Part shown: piece after piece, positions 25,901 through 34,937 of the stretch | Numbering within the stretch: position 1 is the first letter of the stretch | How the letters are laid out: each line of letters begins with the position of its first letter | Assembly: GCF_024055665.1 (NCBI RefSeq) | Contig: NZ_JAMXMC010000011.1 | Location: forward strand, 62,001 to 126,000 | Reading direction: 5' to 3' | DNA from: Ideonella oryzae | GTDB taxonomy: Bacteria > Pseudomonadota > Gammaproteobacteria > Burkholderiales > Burkholderiaceae_C | DNA: 64,000 bases | Made by a program: the position numbers and the translations under genes | The notes under the pieces: model-generated | What the model was told of the DNA's origin: nothing | Databases searched by the model: none | What the model saw: the letters and a program-made list of their open reading frames with translations, nothing else

Positions 25901-27717
25901 TCCGTCACCGTATTGAGGCGCCCCAGCACCCACAGGTTGGTGAAGTCCTGATAACCATACAGTTCACGCCGGCTGTAACCGAGGGTGCTGCTCTTGGTCA
26001 CATCAATGGCGCGTGCAAAGGCGTCATAGGCATTGGCGTGCCACTTGAAAGTCACACCTTGCAGAGTGATCGCCTTTTCTCGCTCAGGGGTGAATTGCTC
26101 GGTGGCAAAATGGTCGCCCTCGGCCTCGCTGAAGCCGACTTCCTTGGGAAAAGGTTGCCCACCATCGTCTGCCCACGCGGCATAAGTGGTCGTGGTTGTG
26201 CGCAGCACCGAGCTACCGTCACCCTCCGCCAGGGCCAACAACTGCCCATCGTTGACACCCCACACCGTGCCGAAGGTGTGATCGGTGACCCGCCCTTGCC
26301 CATCGGTGACGCGAACTGTCTTGGTGCCGCCGCAGTTGCTGGTGCAGTTGTCCCAAGAGCCCACCGCGGTCGGGTAGCTGTAAGCCCAGGACAGTCCTGC
26401 CAATCCGGGACCGGTGATCTGCTTGGACTTCAGAGAGAGTTGTGCGAAGTAGCGCGGGTATTGAGAGTAAGTCTCCGTAGGAGACCCGCCCTTGGACAAG
26501 CACAACTTGGGAACCTTTGCCCGTCCGTGATTGACACTGCCCATTTGAAAGGTGCCTGTGGCACCTGACGGATGGCTGATCGTTCCGGTATAAACCGAGG
26601 AATATGGTGTCCCCACCGACTCACAGCTGCTGGGAGGCACAGAGTAGCTGATGCTCTTCTCGATGCTTCCAAGATTGAAGCCCCACGCGCTTCCATCAGG
26701 CAATTGAACCGAAGTCAAAGACCCATTTGTATAGCCGTACTTCCACACTCGCGAACCGTCGCTGATTTGGGTGACGATCGGCGAGCCAGAATAAGAGAAG
26801 TCCAGACGACGACCGTCGCTTGCAACGATCGAATTTAACTTATGCGCATCCGATGAGTCCCAGTTATAGGAGACGGTATTCCCAAAACGATCAGTCACCA
26901 AGCTAGGCACGATCCAATACTCAGCGGTCATCATCGTCGGATTGGCTGCCACCGAAGGCGCGGAATCTCGCCTTTTTCGCCCAGCCAACTCTGCCGATCC
27001 AGGGCTGATAGGATAGTTGGGCGCGTACCACTTCATCATGGTGTCAAAGCGGTAAGTAACCCCCTCCGGCGATACGACGACGAACCCTTCACCCTGACCA
27101 TTGACCAGATTGATCCCACAGGCAACCTGATACCCCCCATGGGTCACAATAGGATATTTGGATGCGTTACCACTCGGAGCCGCCTGATTGGCCGCAGAGC
27201 GTTTGACCATTTCTTGATCGCCCTGGCCTGGAACGTAGAGAAATGTCCCGTGCCAGAAGGATTCACCGAACGCGCCATAGGTTCCACTGGTATCCGTTCC
27301 ACCGATTGGAACACCGAAGTTCGTGCACCGCGTGTAGGTTCCTGTGGTGGTCGCCCAACCTTTATTCAGACCAGACGAGAACGTCCCATGGATGTGCGGC
27401 ACCTCCAACTGCCAGTCACCAAATGAACCCGTCGGGTTGGTTGAACTGACACTGATTTGGGTCCCGGCAACCAAGCGCCTGCCTGCGGCGACAGGAAGCG
27501 CGTTGTTGCCCGGCAGGGAGATATCGGGCTGGACGAACTCAAGCCCACCATCATACAAATTGACTCGGTCACCGAAGAGATCGGTCCCGTAGCTGGCAAT
27601 GGTCTTGACGGCCCCAACGCGTTTGTAGGCCTCGTCGTATTCATCCGCCAGAGCAACACCATGCCAAGCGGCACAACCGGCCCATGCCAGGACGACAGCA
27701 CGCATCCAATTTGCCAT
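22912..27717 (-). CDS. Secreted RHS/YD-repeat protein with C-terminal toxin domain
   Basis: The 1601-residue protein has a Sec signal peptide (cleavage near ALA-DEY), a beta-rich N-terminal part, many YD repeats forming the RHS shell, and the core-ending motif IGRFLSPDP with NPYRYTDPDG at about residues 1370-1410. After it comes a glycine/alanine hydrophobic helix pair and a tip containing CHTC (1546-1549), GNWVGDHQ and CRGC (1584-1587), which looks like a small zinc-bound HNH-type nuclease. It lacks PAAR and VgrG-binding parts, so export is probably Sec-dependent and not by type VI secretion. Confidence 0.88.
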   Translation of the reverse strand: MANWMRAVVLAWAGCAAWHGVALADEYDEAYKRVGAVKTIASYGTDLFGDRVNLYDGGLEFVQPDISLPGNNALPVAAGRRLVAGTQISVSSTNPTGSFGDWQLEVPHIHGTFSSGLNKGWATTTGTYTRCTNFGVPIGGTDTSGTYGAFGESFWHGTFLYVPGQGDQEMVKRSAANQAAPSGNASKYPIVTHGGYQVACGINLVNGQGEGFVVVSPEGVTYRFDTMMKWYAPNYPISPGSAELAGRKRRDSAPSVAANPTMMTAEYWIVPSLVTDRFGNTVSYNWDSSDAHKLNSIVASDGRRLDFSYSGSPIVTQISDGSRVWKYGYTNGSLTSVQLPDGSAWGFNLGSIEKSISYSVPPSSCESVGTPYSSVYTGTISHPSGATGTFQMGSVNHGRAKVPKLCLSKGGSPTETYSQYPRYFAQLSLKSKQITGPGLAGLSWAYSYPTAVGSWDNCTSNCGGTKTVRVTDGQGRVTDHTFGTVWGVNDGQLLALAEGDGSSVLRTTTTTYAAWADDGGQPFPKEVGFSEAEGDHFATEQFTPEREKAITLQGVTFKWHANAYDAFARAIDVTKSSTLGYSRRELYGYQDFTNLWVLGRLNTVTDAANNQQMEGHWYDTLARKTSDYEFGFWRGIYTYNADGTMATVTDGAQDAHKIKLTDYYRGVPRTITYPDARTKKSVVNGYGKITALTDEAGYTTNYAYDALGRLKQITYPNDTVSYSPTVVTFAQSTGSEYGVPAGHWVQRLTTGSLVEENYFDGLWRPIISRRYDSANAGGTSRFIVRSFDEDGQPLFESYPMASLTTWSGQYAGTSTLRDVLGRPYQVLASSELGTLKTTIDYLSGFQTRTTNPRSLATTVSYQAYDQPVDTWPVSLVGPLYTNSVTRNNYGNALVVTRSGSFQGSTLQATTNYVYDKYFRLCKVITPGGYAEVQSYDAAGNVAWHADGQSLSSTTDCQQGSVSATAKTSYGYDSRNRLLTTSYGDGVTPNITRTLTPDGLPDTVTKGATAWSYDYNARRLLTTEALTVGGNSYAFTHVYDSLGNTSGLVYPNGTTLNFSPNAFGEATAVGSHVTGVTRYPNGAVSGYSYGNGIKRTVGLNGRYLLQSIKDTGASSPINDSYAYDPNANIASITDSARSGLTTRSMAYDDADRLTGVTSSQQWGAASYTFDPLDNIRTMTRQNQNITLGYNGANRISGLTVNGQAWAVQQDDGGRVTQRGPLVLSWDQEDRLTGVTGPATVGYQYDGLGRRALVTNADGSRLITVYGKDGQLFYKQSLAANGQVSNTTLHAYLDGKLVAEVSNGVVAYVHTDGLGSPVARTNSGAALTQQVQYDPWGDGWAGTNPSAVGYAGHHHDTTTDLVQMQQRYYDPLIGRFLSPDPEPTNANTGENFNRYWYANNNPYRYTDPDGRFSDADCRAMGGNCQSSASSSNGSRRREQLVATGAVLGGTTGTVIAGGCAVASGGVCGLGAPTIIGGSVTAGALIGGLIDRAASWLEGVLLSEGANSNVPSNVGPGPNAGESVPAGPTPRPTKEQQDKINEIGNRDGCHTCGTTTPGTKSGNWVGDHQDPTKLNPDGKPQRYYPQCRGCSNEQGGRIRWLSGV

Positions 27718-27814
27718 GAACGCCTCTCCCTCATTTGAATGAGTCGGACGTTATGGCAAATCGAAATCAACGGGATCCCCAAAAGGAAGGGGTGTCGGCT
27801 TCAGAACGCCAAAC

Positions 27815-29428
27815 TCAAGGTGCCGCCACGCTCCAGCGCCGCGTCACATCGCCCTGGCTGTTGACGCTCTCGAGGTGCACGCCAAAGCCCCAGAGCCGAG
27901 CCACGTGCTTGAGCACCTCCTGCGCACTGTCGTCCAGCGGCCGGTTGTTGTGCTGGGTGTGGCGCAGGGTCAGGCTGCGGTCGCCGCGCAGGTTGACGTT
28001 CCAGACCTGGATGTTGGGCTCGCGCGCGCCCAGGTCGTACTGGCGCGAAAGCGCCTCGCGCACCTGGCGGTAGCCGGATTCGTCGTGGATGGCGCTGACC
28101 TCCAGCGTGGGCTGGCGGTCGTCGTCGCTGATGGCGAAGAGGCGGAAGTCGCGCATCAGCTTGGGGCTGAGGAACTGGCCGATGAAGCTCTCGTCCTTGT
28201 AGTTGCGCATGGCCTGGTCCAGCGTGGGCAGCCAGGGCTTGCCGGCGATGTCGGGGAACCAGGCGCGGTCCTCGTCGGTGGGCCGCTCGCAGATGCGCTG
28301 GATGTCGGTGTACATCGCAAAGCCCAGCGCGTAGGGGTTCAGGCCGTTGTAGCCGCGGTCGCCCACCCGGGGCTGGTAGATGACGTTGGTGTGCGATTTG
28401 AGCCACTCGATCATCACACCATCGGTGAGGTAGCCGTCGTCGTACATGGTGTTGAGCAGCCTGTGGTGCCAGAAGGTGGCCCAGCCCTCGTTCATCACCT
28501 GGCTCTGGCGCTGGGGGTAGAAGTACTGCGCCACCTTGCGCACGATGCGCACGATCTCGCGCTGCCAGGCTTCCAGCAGCGGTGCATTCTTTTCGACGAA
28601 GTACAGCAGGTTCTCCTCCGGGTCGGCCGGGAAGCGCCGGGCCTCGGGGGCCTCCTCGGCAGCCTCGGCCTTGCGCGGCAGCGTGCGCCAGAGGTCGTTG
28701 ACCTGCTGCTGGGCATAGGCCTCGCGGTCCTTGCGCAGCGCCAGTTCCTCGGCCAGCGACTTCTTGGTCGGTCGGCGGTAGCGGTCCACGCCGTGGTTCT
28801 GCAGTGCATGGCAGGAGTCGATGAACTCCTCCACCGTGTCCACGCCGTAGCGCTCCTCGCACTGGGCCACGTAGTTCTTGGCGTAGACCAGGTAGTCGAT
28901 GATGGACGAGGCGTCCGTCCACATGCGGAACAGGTAGTTGCCCTTGAAGAAGCTGTTGTGACCGTAGGCCGCGTGGGCGATGACCAGGGCCTGCATCGCC
29001 ATCGTGTTCTCCTCCATCAGGTAGCTGATGCAGGGGTTGCTGTTGATGACGATCTCATAGGCCAAGCCCATGTGGCCACGCTTGTAGTTCTTCTCGGTGG
29101 CGATGAATTCCTTGCCGTAGCTCCAATGCCGATAGTTCACCGGCATGCCCACGCTGGCATAGGCGTCCATCATCTGCTCGGCGGTGATGATCTCCAGCTG
29201 GTTGGGGTAGGTGTCCAGCCCGAAGCGACGCGCGGTGCGGTCGATCACCTCGTGGTACTGCGTGATCAGCTCGAAGGTCCAGTCGCTGGGGTCGGGCAGC
29301 GGATGCTCGGGCCGCGGGCCGGGCGGCAACGGTGCCTGCAGAGCCAGACGACCCTTGCGACGGTCCTGTCCTTCGGGGATCTTGGCGTGGTCGTCGTGCC
29401 AGCGGCGCTCTTGCGAGAAGTCGCTCAT
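27815..29428 (-). CDS. SpoVR family protein (YcgB)
   Basis: The 537-residue protein is a complete SpoVR/YcgB homologue. The N-terminal half includes EIVINSNPCISYLMEENTM, HAAYGHNSFFKGNYLF and DYLVYAKNYVAQCEERYG, and the middle has NEGWATFWHHRLLN. Its biochemical role is unknown; in Bacillus SpoVR is needed for spore cortex formation, and in proteobacteria it belongs to the PrkA-YeaH-YcgB stress set. It overlaps the upstream DUF444 gene by four bases and is the last gene of that operon. Confidence 0.95.
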   Translation of the reverse strand: MSDFSQERRWHDDHAKIPEGQDRRKGRLALQAPLPPGPRPEHPLPDPSDWTFELITQYHEVIDRTARRFGLDTYPNQLEIITAEQMMDAYASVGMPVNYRHWSYGKEFIATEKNYKRGHMGLAYEIVINSNPCISYLMEENTMAMQALVIAHAAYGHNSFFKGNYLFRMWTDASSIIDYLVYAKNYVAQCEERYGVDTVEEFIDSCHALQNHGVDRYRRPTKKSLAEELALRKDREAYAQQQVNDLWRTLPRKAEAAEEAPEARRFPADPEENLLYFVEKNAPLLEAWQREIVRIVRKVAQYFYPQRQSQVMNEGWATFWHHRLLNTMYDDGYLTDGVMIEWLKSHTNVIYQPRVGDRGYNGLNPYALGFAMYTDIQRICERPTDEDRAWFPDIAGKPWLPTLDQAMRNYKDESFIGQFLSPKLMRDFRLFAISDDDRQPTLEVSAIHDESGYRQVREALSRQYDLGAREPNIQVWNVNLRGDRSLTLRHTQHNNRPLDDSAQEVLKHVARLWGFGVHLESVNSQGDVTRRWSVAAP

Positions 29429-30708
29429 GTCGTGGCCCCTTCCTTCTTGAACAGGTCGCGGAAGACCGGGTAGATCTCGGAGGCTTCCACCGCCTTGCGC
29501 ATCGCAAAGTTCGGATGGCTCTCGCCCAGGCGGGTGTACTCCTCCCAGAGGTTCTGCTCCTCTTCGGCCACCTGCACGTAGGCGTAGTAGCGGCAGGCGG
29601 GCAGCAGCTTCTCGGCCAGCAGCTCACGGCAGCGGCCGCTGTCGTGGTGCCAGTTGTCACCGTCGCTGGCCTGGGCGCCGTAGATGTTCCACTCGGTGGG
29701 GTTGTAGCGCTCGCGGATGATCTGGTCCATCAACTCCAGCGCGCTGGACACCACGGTGCCCCCGGTCTCGCGGGCGTGGAAGAAGTCGTCCTCGCTCACC
29801 TCCTGAGCCTGGGTGTGGTGACGGATGAAGACCAGCTCGATCTTCTCGTAGTGGCGGGTGAGGAAGAGGTAGAGCAGGATGAAGAAACGCTTGGAGAGCT
29901 CCTTGCGCTGCTCATCCATCGAGCCGGAGACGTCCATCAGGCAGAACATGACCGCCTTGCTGGTGGGCACCGGCACCCGCACCCGGCTGCGAAAGCGCAG
30001 GTCGATCGGATCGAGGAAGGGGATGAGACCCAGCCGGGCCTTGAGCGCGGCGATGCGCTCCTGCGCCTCCTTGAGCTGCTGCTTGACGGCCGGATCGTCC
30101 GGGGGCTGGCGCAACATCTGAGCCACCAGGTCTTCCAGCGCATGCAGCTCGCGGCGCGATTCGCCACCCAGCGCGATGCGCCGGCCCAATGCGCCGCGCA
30201 TGGAGCGCACCACATGCAGGTTGTTGGGCGTGCCGTCGCTGGAGAAGCCGGCCCGGTGGGTCTTCCACTCGGGCGTCTCGGCCAGCTGGGTGCGGATCAG
30301 GTGTGGCAGGGCCAGGTCCTCGAAGAAGACCTGCATGAACTCTTCCTTGGACAGCGCGAAGGTGAACTCGTCCTCCCCGTCGCCAGAGTCACTGGCCTGG
30401 CCCTTGCCCTGCCCTTTGCCGCCTCCGCCCTGCGGGCGCTGGATGCGGTCGCCCGTCACGTACTCCTGGTTGCCCGGGTGCACCATGTCGCGCTGGCCGC
30501 CCGAGCCGTGGTGGAAGACGGGCTCGGAGATGTCCTTCTTCGGGATGTGCACCTCTTCGCCGCGCTCCAGGTCGCGGATGCCGCGTCCGTCCACCGCGCG
30601 GCGCACGGCCTCGCGGATCTGCTGCTTGTAGCGCCGCAGGAAGCGCTCGCGGTTGCCGATCGACTTGTTCTTGCCCGCAAGCCGACGGTCAATGATCTGC
30701 TGCAGCAT
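29425..30708 (-). CDS. yeaH: YeaH/YhbH family protein (DUF444, VWA-like)
   Basis: This 427-residue DUF444 protein has a von Willebrand A-like C-terminal domain with the metal-site motif DVSGSMDEQ, and an N-terminal segment containing GNRERFLRRYKQQI. The central GGGGKGQGKGQ stretch is a flexible linker. YeaH is cotranscribed with the kinase PrkA/YeaG in many proteobacteria and takes part in adaptation to nitrogen starvation and stationary phase. Here the order prkA - yeaH - spoVR is intact, with a four-base overlap to spoVR. Confidence 0.95.
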   Translation of the reverse strand: MLQQIIDRRLAGKNKSIGNRERFLRRYKQQIREAVRRAVDGRGIRDLERGEEVHIPKKDISEPVFHHGSGGQRDMVHPGNQEYVTGDRIQRPQGGGGKGQGKGQASDSGDGEDEFTFALSKEEFMQVFFEDLALPHLIRTQLAETPEWKTHRAGFSSDGTPNNLHVVRSMRGALGRRIALGGESRRELHALEDLVAQMLRQPPDDPAVKQQLKEAQERIAALKARLGLIPFLDPIDLRFRSRVRVPVPTSKAVMFCLMDVSGSMDEQRKELSKRFFILLYLFLTRHYEKIELVFIRHHTQAQEVSEDDFFHARETGGTVVSSALELMDQIIRERYNPTEWNIYGAQASDGDNWHHDSGRCRELLAEKLLPACRYYAYVQVAEEEQNLWEEYTRLGESHPNFAMRKAVEASEIYPVFRDLFKKEGATT

Positions 30709-30767
30709 CGCATTCCTCGGTCAGACTTCTGGCCCTGGCCGGCCAACCGGCCGACCAGGGGACCCAA

Positions 30768-32690
30768 TCAGCTGCTCTTGCGCACGCGCAGGTACCACTC
30801 GCACAGCAGGCGGACCTGCTTGGGCGTGTAGCCCTTCTGCACCATGCGGTCGACGAAGTCCTCGTGCTTCTTGGCCTCGTCGGCACTGGCCTTGGCGTTG
30901 AAGCTGATGACCGGCAGCAGCTCCTCGGTGTTGGAGAACATCTTTTTCTCGATCACCGAGCGCAGTTTCTCGTAGCTGGTCCAGACCGGGTTCTTGCCCG
31001 CGTTGTTGGCTCGCGCGCGCAACACGAAGTTGACGATCTCGTTGCGGAAGTCCTTGGGGTTGGCAATGCCGGCGGGCTTCTCGATCTTCTCGAGCTCGCC
31101 GTTCAGGCTGGCGCGGTCGAAGACCTCGCCGGTGTCGGTGTCGCGGTACTCCTGGTCCTGGATCCAGTAGTCGGCATAGGTGACGTAGCGGTCGAAGATG
31201 TTCTGCCCGTACTCGCTGTAGCTCTCCAGGTAGGCGGTCTGGATCTCCTTGCCGATGAACTCGGCGTAGCGCGGTGCCAGCAGTTCCTTGATGAAAGCGG
31301 TGTACTTCTGCTCGGTCTCGGCCGGGAACTGCTCGCGCTCGATCTGCTGTTCGAGCACGTACATCAGGTGCACCGGGTTGGCCGCCACCTCCTGGCTGTC
31401 GAAGTTGAAGACCTTGGAGATGATCTTGTAGGCGAAGCGGGTGGAGATGCCGCTCATGCCTTCGTCGACACCGGCGTAATCGCGGTACTCCTGGTAGCTC
31501 TTGGCGCGCGGGTCGGTGTCCTTGAGGTTCTCGCCGTCGTAGACCTGCATCTTGCTGAACAGGCTGGAGTTCTCCGGCTCCTTCAGGCGGGTCAGGATGG
31601 CGAACTGGCTCATCATCTTCAGCGTACCGGGCGCGCAGGTGGCATGGGCCAGCGAGGAGCCCTTGAGCAGCTTCTCGTAGATCTTGACTTCCTCGCTGAC
31701 GCGCAGGCAGTACGGCACCTTGACGATGTAGATGCGGTCCAGGAAGGCTTCGTTGTTCTTGTTGTTGCGGAAGGCCTTCCACTCGCTTTCGTTGCTGTGG
31801 GCCAGCACCACGCCATCGAAGGGAATGGCACCGAAGCCCTCCGTGCCCTTGAAGTTGCTTTCCTGCGTGGCCGTCAGCAGCGGATGCAGCACCTTGATCG
31901 GCGCCTTGAACATCTCGACGAACTCCAGCAGGCCCTGGTTGGCCAGGCACAGGCCGCCGCTGTAGCTGTAGGCATCGGGGTCGTCCTGGGCATAGCTCTC
32001 GAGCTTGCGGATGTCGACCTTGCCCACCAGGCTGGAGATGTCCTGGTTGTTCTCGTCACCCGGCTCGGTCTTGGCAATGCCGACCTGCTTGAGGATGCTG
32101 GGGTAGCGCTTGACGACCTTGAACTGGCGGATGTCGCCACCGTACTCCTCCAGGCGCTTGACGGCCCAGGGGCTCATGATGCGGTTGAGGTAGCGCCGCG
32201 GAATGCCGTACTGCTCCTCCAGCAGCGGGCCGTCTTCCTCGACATCAAACAGCCCCAGCGGCGATTCGTTCACCGGCGAGCCCTTGATGGCGTAGAAGGG
32301 CACCTCCTGCATCAGCGCCTTCAGGCGCTCGGCGATGGAGGACTTGCCACCCCCCACCGGGCCCAGCAGGTAGAGGATCTGCTTCTTCTCCTCCAGCCCT
32401 TGCGCGGCATGGCGGAAGTAGGAAACGACCTGCTCGATCGCGTCCTCCATGCCATAGAACTCGGCGAAGGCCGGGTAGATCTTGATGACCTTGTTGGCGA
32501 AGATGCGCGAGAGCCGGTGGTCGTGCCGGGTGTCGACCATCTGCGGCTCGCCGATCGCCTGCAGCATGCGCTCAGCGGCCGTGGCATAGGCCAGGGGGTT
32601 GCGCTTGCACTCCGCCAGGTAGTCCTCGAGGGACATCTCTTCCTCGCGGGTGCGCTCGTAGCGGGCGGCAAAGGTGCTGATCACATCCAT
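30768..32690 (-). CDS. prkA: PrkA family serine protein kinase (YeaG)
   Basis: The 640-residue protein has an AAA+ N-terminal part with Walker A LLGPVGGGKSS and a C-terminal kinase-like domain. PrkA proteins phosphorylate serine residues, and AAA protease activity has been described for the Bacillus member. The start at 32690 has a perfect GGAGGTCAAC ribosome binding site; ATGs further upstream lack one. It heads the three-gene operon with yeaH and spoVR, thought to act in starvation survival. Confidence 0.95.
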   Translation of the reverse strand: MDVISTFAARYERTREEEMSLEDYLAECKRNPLAYATAAERMLQAIGEPQMVDTRHDHRLSRIFANKVIKIYPAFAEFYGMEDAIEQVVSYFRHAAQGLEEKKQILYLLGPVGGGKSSIAERLKALMQEVPFYAIKGSPVNESPLGLFDVEEDGPLLEEQYGIPRRYLNRIMSPWAVKRLEEYGGDIRQFKVVKRYPSILKQVGIAKTEPGDENNQDISSLVGKVDIRKLESYAQDDPDAYSYSGGLCLANQGLLEFVEMFKAPIKVLHPLLTATQESNFKGTEGFGAIPFDGVVLAHSNESEWKAFRNNKNNEAFLDRIYIVKVPYCLRVSEEVKIYEKLLKGSSLAHATCAPGTLKMMSQFAILTRLKEPENSSLFSKMQVYDGENLKDTDPRAKSYQEYRDYAGVDEGMSGISTRFAYKIISKVFNFDSQEVAANPVHLMYVLEQQIEREQFPAETEQKYTAFIKELLAPRYAEFIGKEIQTAYLESYSEYGQNIFDRYVTYADYWIQDQEYRDTDTGEVFDRASLNGELEKIEKPAGIANPKDFRNEIVNFVLRARANNAGKNPVWTSYEKLRSVIEKKMFSNTEELLPVISFNAKASADEAKKHEDFVDRMVQKGYTPKQVRLLCEWYLRVRKSS

Positions 32691-33094
32691 GTTGACCTCC
32701 TGGGCAGGGAAGGCGCAGCCGGGCATGACTCCGGTCAGCGTCTGGAAAGTTTTGATGGAGTCCCGGCTTGACTCGGCCCGGGCGCCATCAGAGCGTTCCG
32801 ATCAGGGATGCATTCAGTTCAGCAAAGTGCGTGCAAAGAAGCTTGGGGCCACACCCACCAAAGGAAGGCTGGAATCAAGCGGCCTTTTCTCTCTCAGTTT
32901 CAACAGAACTCCTGTTGTGGCTCATCAGCATAAGCCGTGCCCATGGTGTCTGCCCGGCAGCAAGACCTTCAGGGTCTTTGCCAACGTACAGCCATGAGGC
33001 CATCCTCTCGCCGAACGCGCCGCGCGGCAAGAGGGTTGACGTCGATGACACGGGGTTGACCCGTGTGGAAGACCCCAAAGGCCGGCGAGCGAGC
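32691..33094. other. 404-base intergenic region between parB and prkA
   Basis: No gene is supported here. Near the parB end there are two short hairpins: ACACGGG-GTTGA-CCCGTGT (33048-33066) and CGAGCG/CGCTCG spanning the parB stop codon (33086-33104). Neither has a clear T-run on the minus strand. The rest should contain the prkA operon promoter. I looked for a sigma-54 GG-N10-GC pattern on the minus strand and did not find a convincing one. Confidence 0.5.
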
Positions 33095-34003
33095 TCAGCG
33101 CTCGGTGAGGCCCAGCTTGTCCAGCAGGCCCGAGAGCTCGTCGAGCGAGGCGAAGCGGATGGCGACCTCGCCCTGCTCGCCGCGACGCGTCTTGCGTTGC
33201 ACACGGATCTCCACCTGGGCCGTGAGCAGATCCGCCAGTTGCTCCTCCAGTCGCACGATGTCGCGCGACTTCTCAGACGCGGCCTTGCCGCTGGCGGGTT
33301 TCTCCGGCTGCAGCGCCTTGGTGGCCAGCTTCTCGGCATCGCGCACCGACAGCTTCCGGGCCACCACCTCGTTGGCGGTGAGGATCTGCTGGGCCGCGGC
33401 CAGGGGCAGCAGGGCCCGGGCGTGGCCCATGTCCAGGTCACCGGCCATCAACATCTTCTGCACCGGCTCGGCCAGGTTCAACAGGCGCAGCAGGTTGGAC
33501 GCCGCGCTGCGCGAGCGGCCCACCGACTGGGCCGCCTGCTCGTGCGTCAAGCCGAACTCGTCGACCAGACGCTTGAGGCCCTGGGCCTCTTCCAGCGGGT
33601 TCAGGTCCTCACGCTGGATGTTCTCGATCAGGGCCATGACGGCCGCGGCTTCGTCCGGCACGGCCTTGACCAGCACCGGCACCTCGTTCAGCCCGGCCAG
33701 CTGAGCGGCACGGAAGCGGCGCTCGCCGGCGATGATCTCGTAGCGCTGCTGCACCGGATCGCCCACCGGACGCACCAAAATGGGCTGCATGATGCCCTGG
33801 CTCTTGATGCTCTCGGCCAGTTCGTAGAGTGAACCCTCGTCCATGCGGGTGCGCGGCTGGTACTTGCCGGCCTGCATCTGGGCGATCTTCAGGACGCTGG
33901 GCGGGCCTTCGCGACCGGCCTCGCGTGCGGGGGCTTCGGTGACCTTGGGACCCAACAGGGCCTCCAGCCCCATCCCGAGGCCCTTGGGTTTCTTGCTTGC
34001 CAT
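33095..34003 (-). CDS. parB: Chromosome-partitioning protein ParB
   Basis: The 302-residue ParB has the CTP-binding domain (YQPRTRMDEGSLYELAESIK; GERRFRAAQLAGL; ENIQREDLNPLEEA), the helix-turn-helix (LTHEQAAQSVGRSRSAASNL) that reads parS, and a C-terminal dimerisation domain. It loads on parS, slides as a clamp and is moved by ParA. Three parS sites lie at 39320, 39509 and 41083. Unusually, parA is 3.3 kb away with other genes between them. ATG codons at 34012 and 34003 are both possible starts. Confidence 0.96.
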   Translation of the reverse strand: MASKKPKGLGMGLEALLGPKVTEAPAREAGREGPPSVLKIAQMQAGKYQPRTRMDEGSLYELAESIKSQGIMQPILVRPVGDPVQQRYEIIAGERRFRAAQLAGLNEVPVLVKAVPDEAAAVMALIENIQREDLNPLEEAQGLKRLVDEFGLTHEQAAQSVGRSRSAASNLLRLLNLAEPVQKMLMAGDLDMGHARALLPLAAAQQILTANEVVARKLSVRDAEKLATKALQPEKPASGKAASEKSRDIVRLEEQLADLLTAQVEIRVQRKTRRGEQGEVAIRFASLDELSGLLDKLGLTER

Positions 34004-34067
34004 GCGGCGCATTGTCCGCGATCGGCAGCCTGCGGCCCTGCGGGCTGGCGCAAGAGGCTTGCGCGGC

Positions 34068-34829
34068 TCAGCTGATCATGTGGCGGGCCATGGCCTCGGC
34101 CACCGCCTGCACCCGGTTGCCCGCCCCCAGCTTGCGCATGATCTTGCGCAGGTGGTTCTTCACCGTCAGCGCGCTGATGCCCAGCTGTTCGCCGATCTGG
34201 GCATTGTTGCGGGCCACCCGCATCGCGCGCAGTACCTCCAGCTCGCGCTCGGTCAGCACCCGCGGCCGGTCGGCGTCGCCCACCGCCTGGCCCTCGCCCT
34301 CCTGCAGGGCACGGGCGGCGCTGAAGTGCAGGTGCGGCAGCCAGGTCTGCAGACCGGCCAGCGTGGTCGTGGGCTCCAGCACCTGGATCTGGGGACGGCC
34401 CAGGGCCAGCAGCAAGGGCGGATGGATGCCGGCCGTGCCATCCACGCCATGAACCGCCAGCTGGGCATAGCCGGCGGCCTGCAGGGCCAGGCCCTCCTGC
34501 GCCGCCAACCGGTCCAGCGGCAGCAGGACGGGGCGGCGCCCGCCGTTCACCCAGGCCTCCTGCAGCTGGCGCCACAGCGGCCCCTGCGGCGCGTTCAACG
34601 CCTCGACCAAGCCCTCGTCCAGCGGCAGGCAATTGAACACCTCCACCCGGTGCTCGGCGCCGGCACGGAGCCGGCCAATGCGGCACAGCAACAGCTCGTG
34701 CGGCACGAAGCGGTGCAGGTGCAGGCGCAGCCACAGGAAAAACTGGTGTCGGTTGCGCACCGTGCCCGCCACCTCGGCGGCGCGCAGCAGGGCCTCGCCA
34801 TCGGGCGGGCCGGAAAGCGGTGTGGTCAT
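34068..34829 (-). CDS. LuxR-type transcriptional regulator, EpsA-like
   Basis: The 253-residue protein has an N-terminal sensor-like domain containing FFLWLRLHLHRFVPHELLLC, the pattern of EpsA regulators linked to XrtB/exopolysaccharide systems, and a C-terminal LuxR helix-turn-helix (LTERELEVLRAMRVARNNAQ, then TVKNHLRKIMRKL). It is not an acyl-homoserine lactone receptor. EpsA-type proteins control exopolysaccharide genes. No such cluster is in the window, so the target is distant. It lies between parB and a small hydrolase gene. Confidence 0.85.
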   Translation of the reverse strand: MTTPLSGPPDGEALLRAAEVAGTVRNRHQFFLWLRLHLHRFVPHELLLCRIGRLRAGAEHRVEVFNCLPLDEGLVEALNAPQGPLWRQLQEAWVNGGRRPVLLPLDRLAAQEGLALQAAGYAQLAVHGVDGTAGIHPPLLLALGRPQIQVLEPTTTLAGLQTWLPHLHFSAARALQEGEGQAVGDADRPRVLTERELEVLRAMRVARNNAQIGEQLGISALTVKNHLRKIMRKLGAGNRVQAVAEAMARHMIS

Positions 34830-34937
34830 GGTGGTCTGCCACACGCGGCCTTCAACCGGGCGGCCCTCACGTCTGGGGAAAAGAGGGCCCAGGCTAGGCA
34901 GCGCCGGTGAAGCGCCGATGACAGACCCGCCAGCCGC

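Larger units (their letters stand above)
22344..27720. other. Lower-GC island carrying an RHS toxin and immunity gene
   Basis: From the end of the J-domain gene to the start of the RHS gene the base composition falls visibly below that of the neighbours. The drop is strongest at the toxin tip and immunity gene (22344-23400) and again at the RHS N-terminal part (26500-27720). No integrase, insertion sequence or flanking repeat is visible. Recent acquisition or tip exchange by recombination would explain the pattern; this is inference from visual inspection, not a computed profile. Confidence 0.6.

Noticed and set aside
24505-26568. A 687-codon plus-strand frame opposite the RHS gene
   Set aside because: It is an antisense shadow of the YD repeats; the RHS frame has motifs, a signal peptide and an immunity partner.
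30864-32771. A 635-codon plus-strand frame opposite prkA
   Set aside because: Low-complexity antisense shadow of a certain kinase gene.
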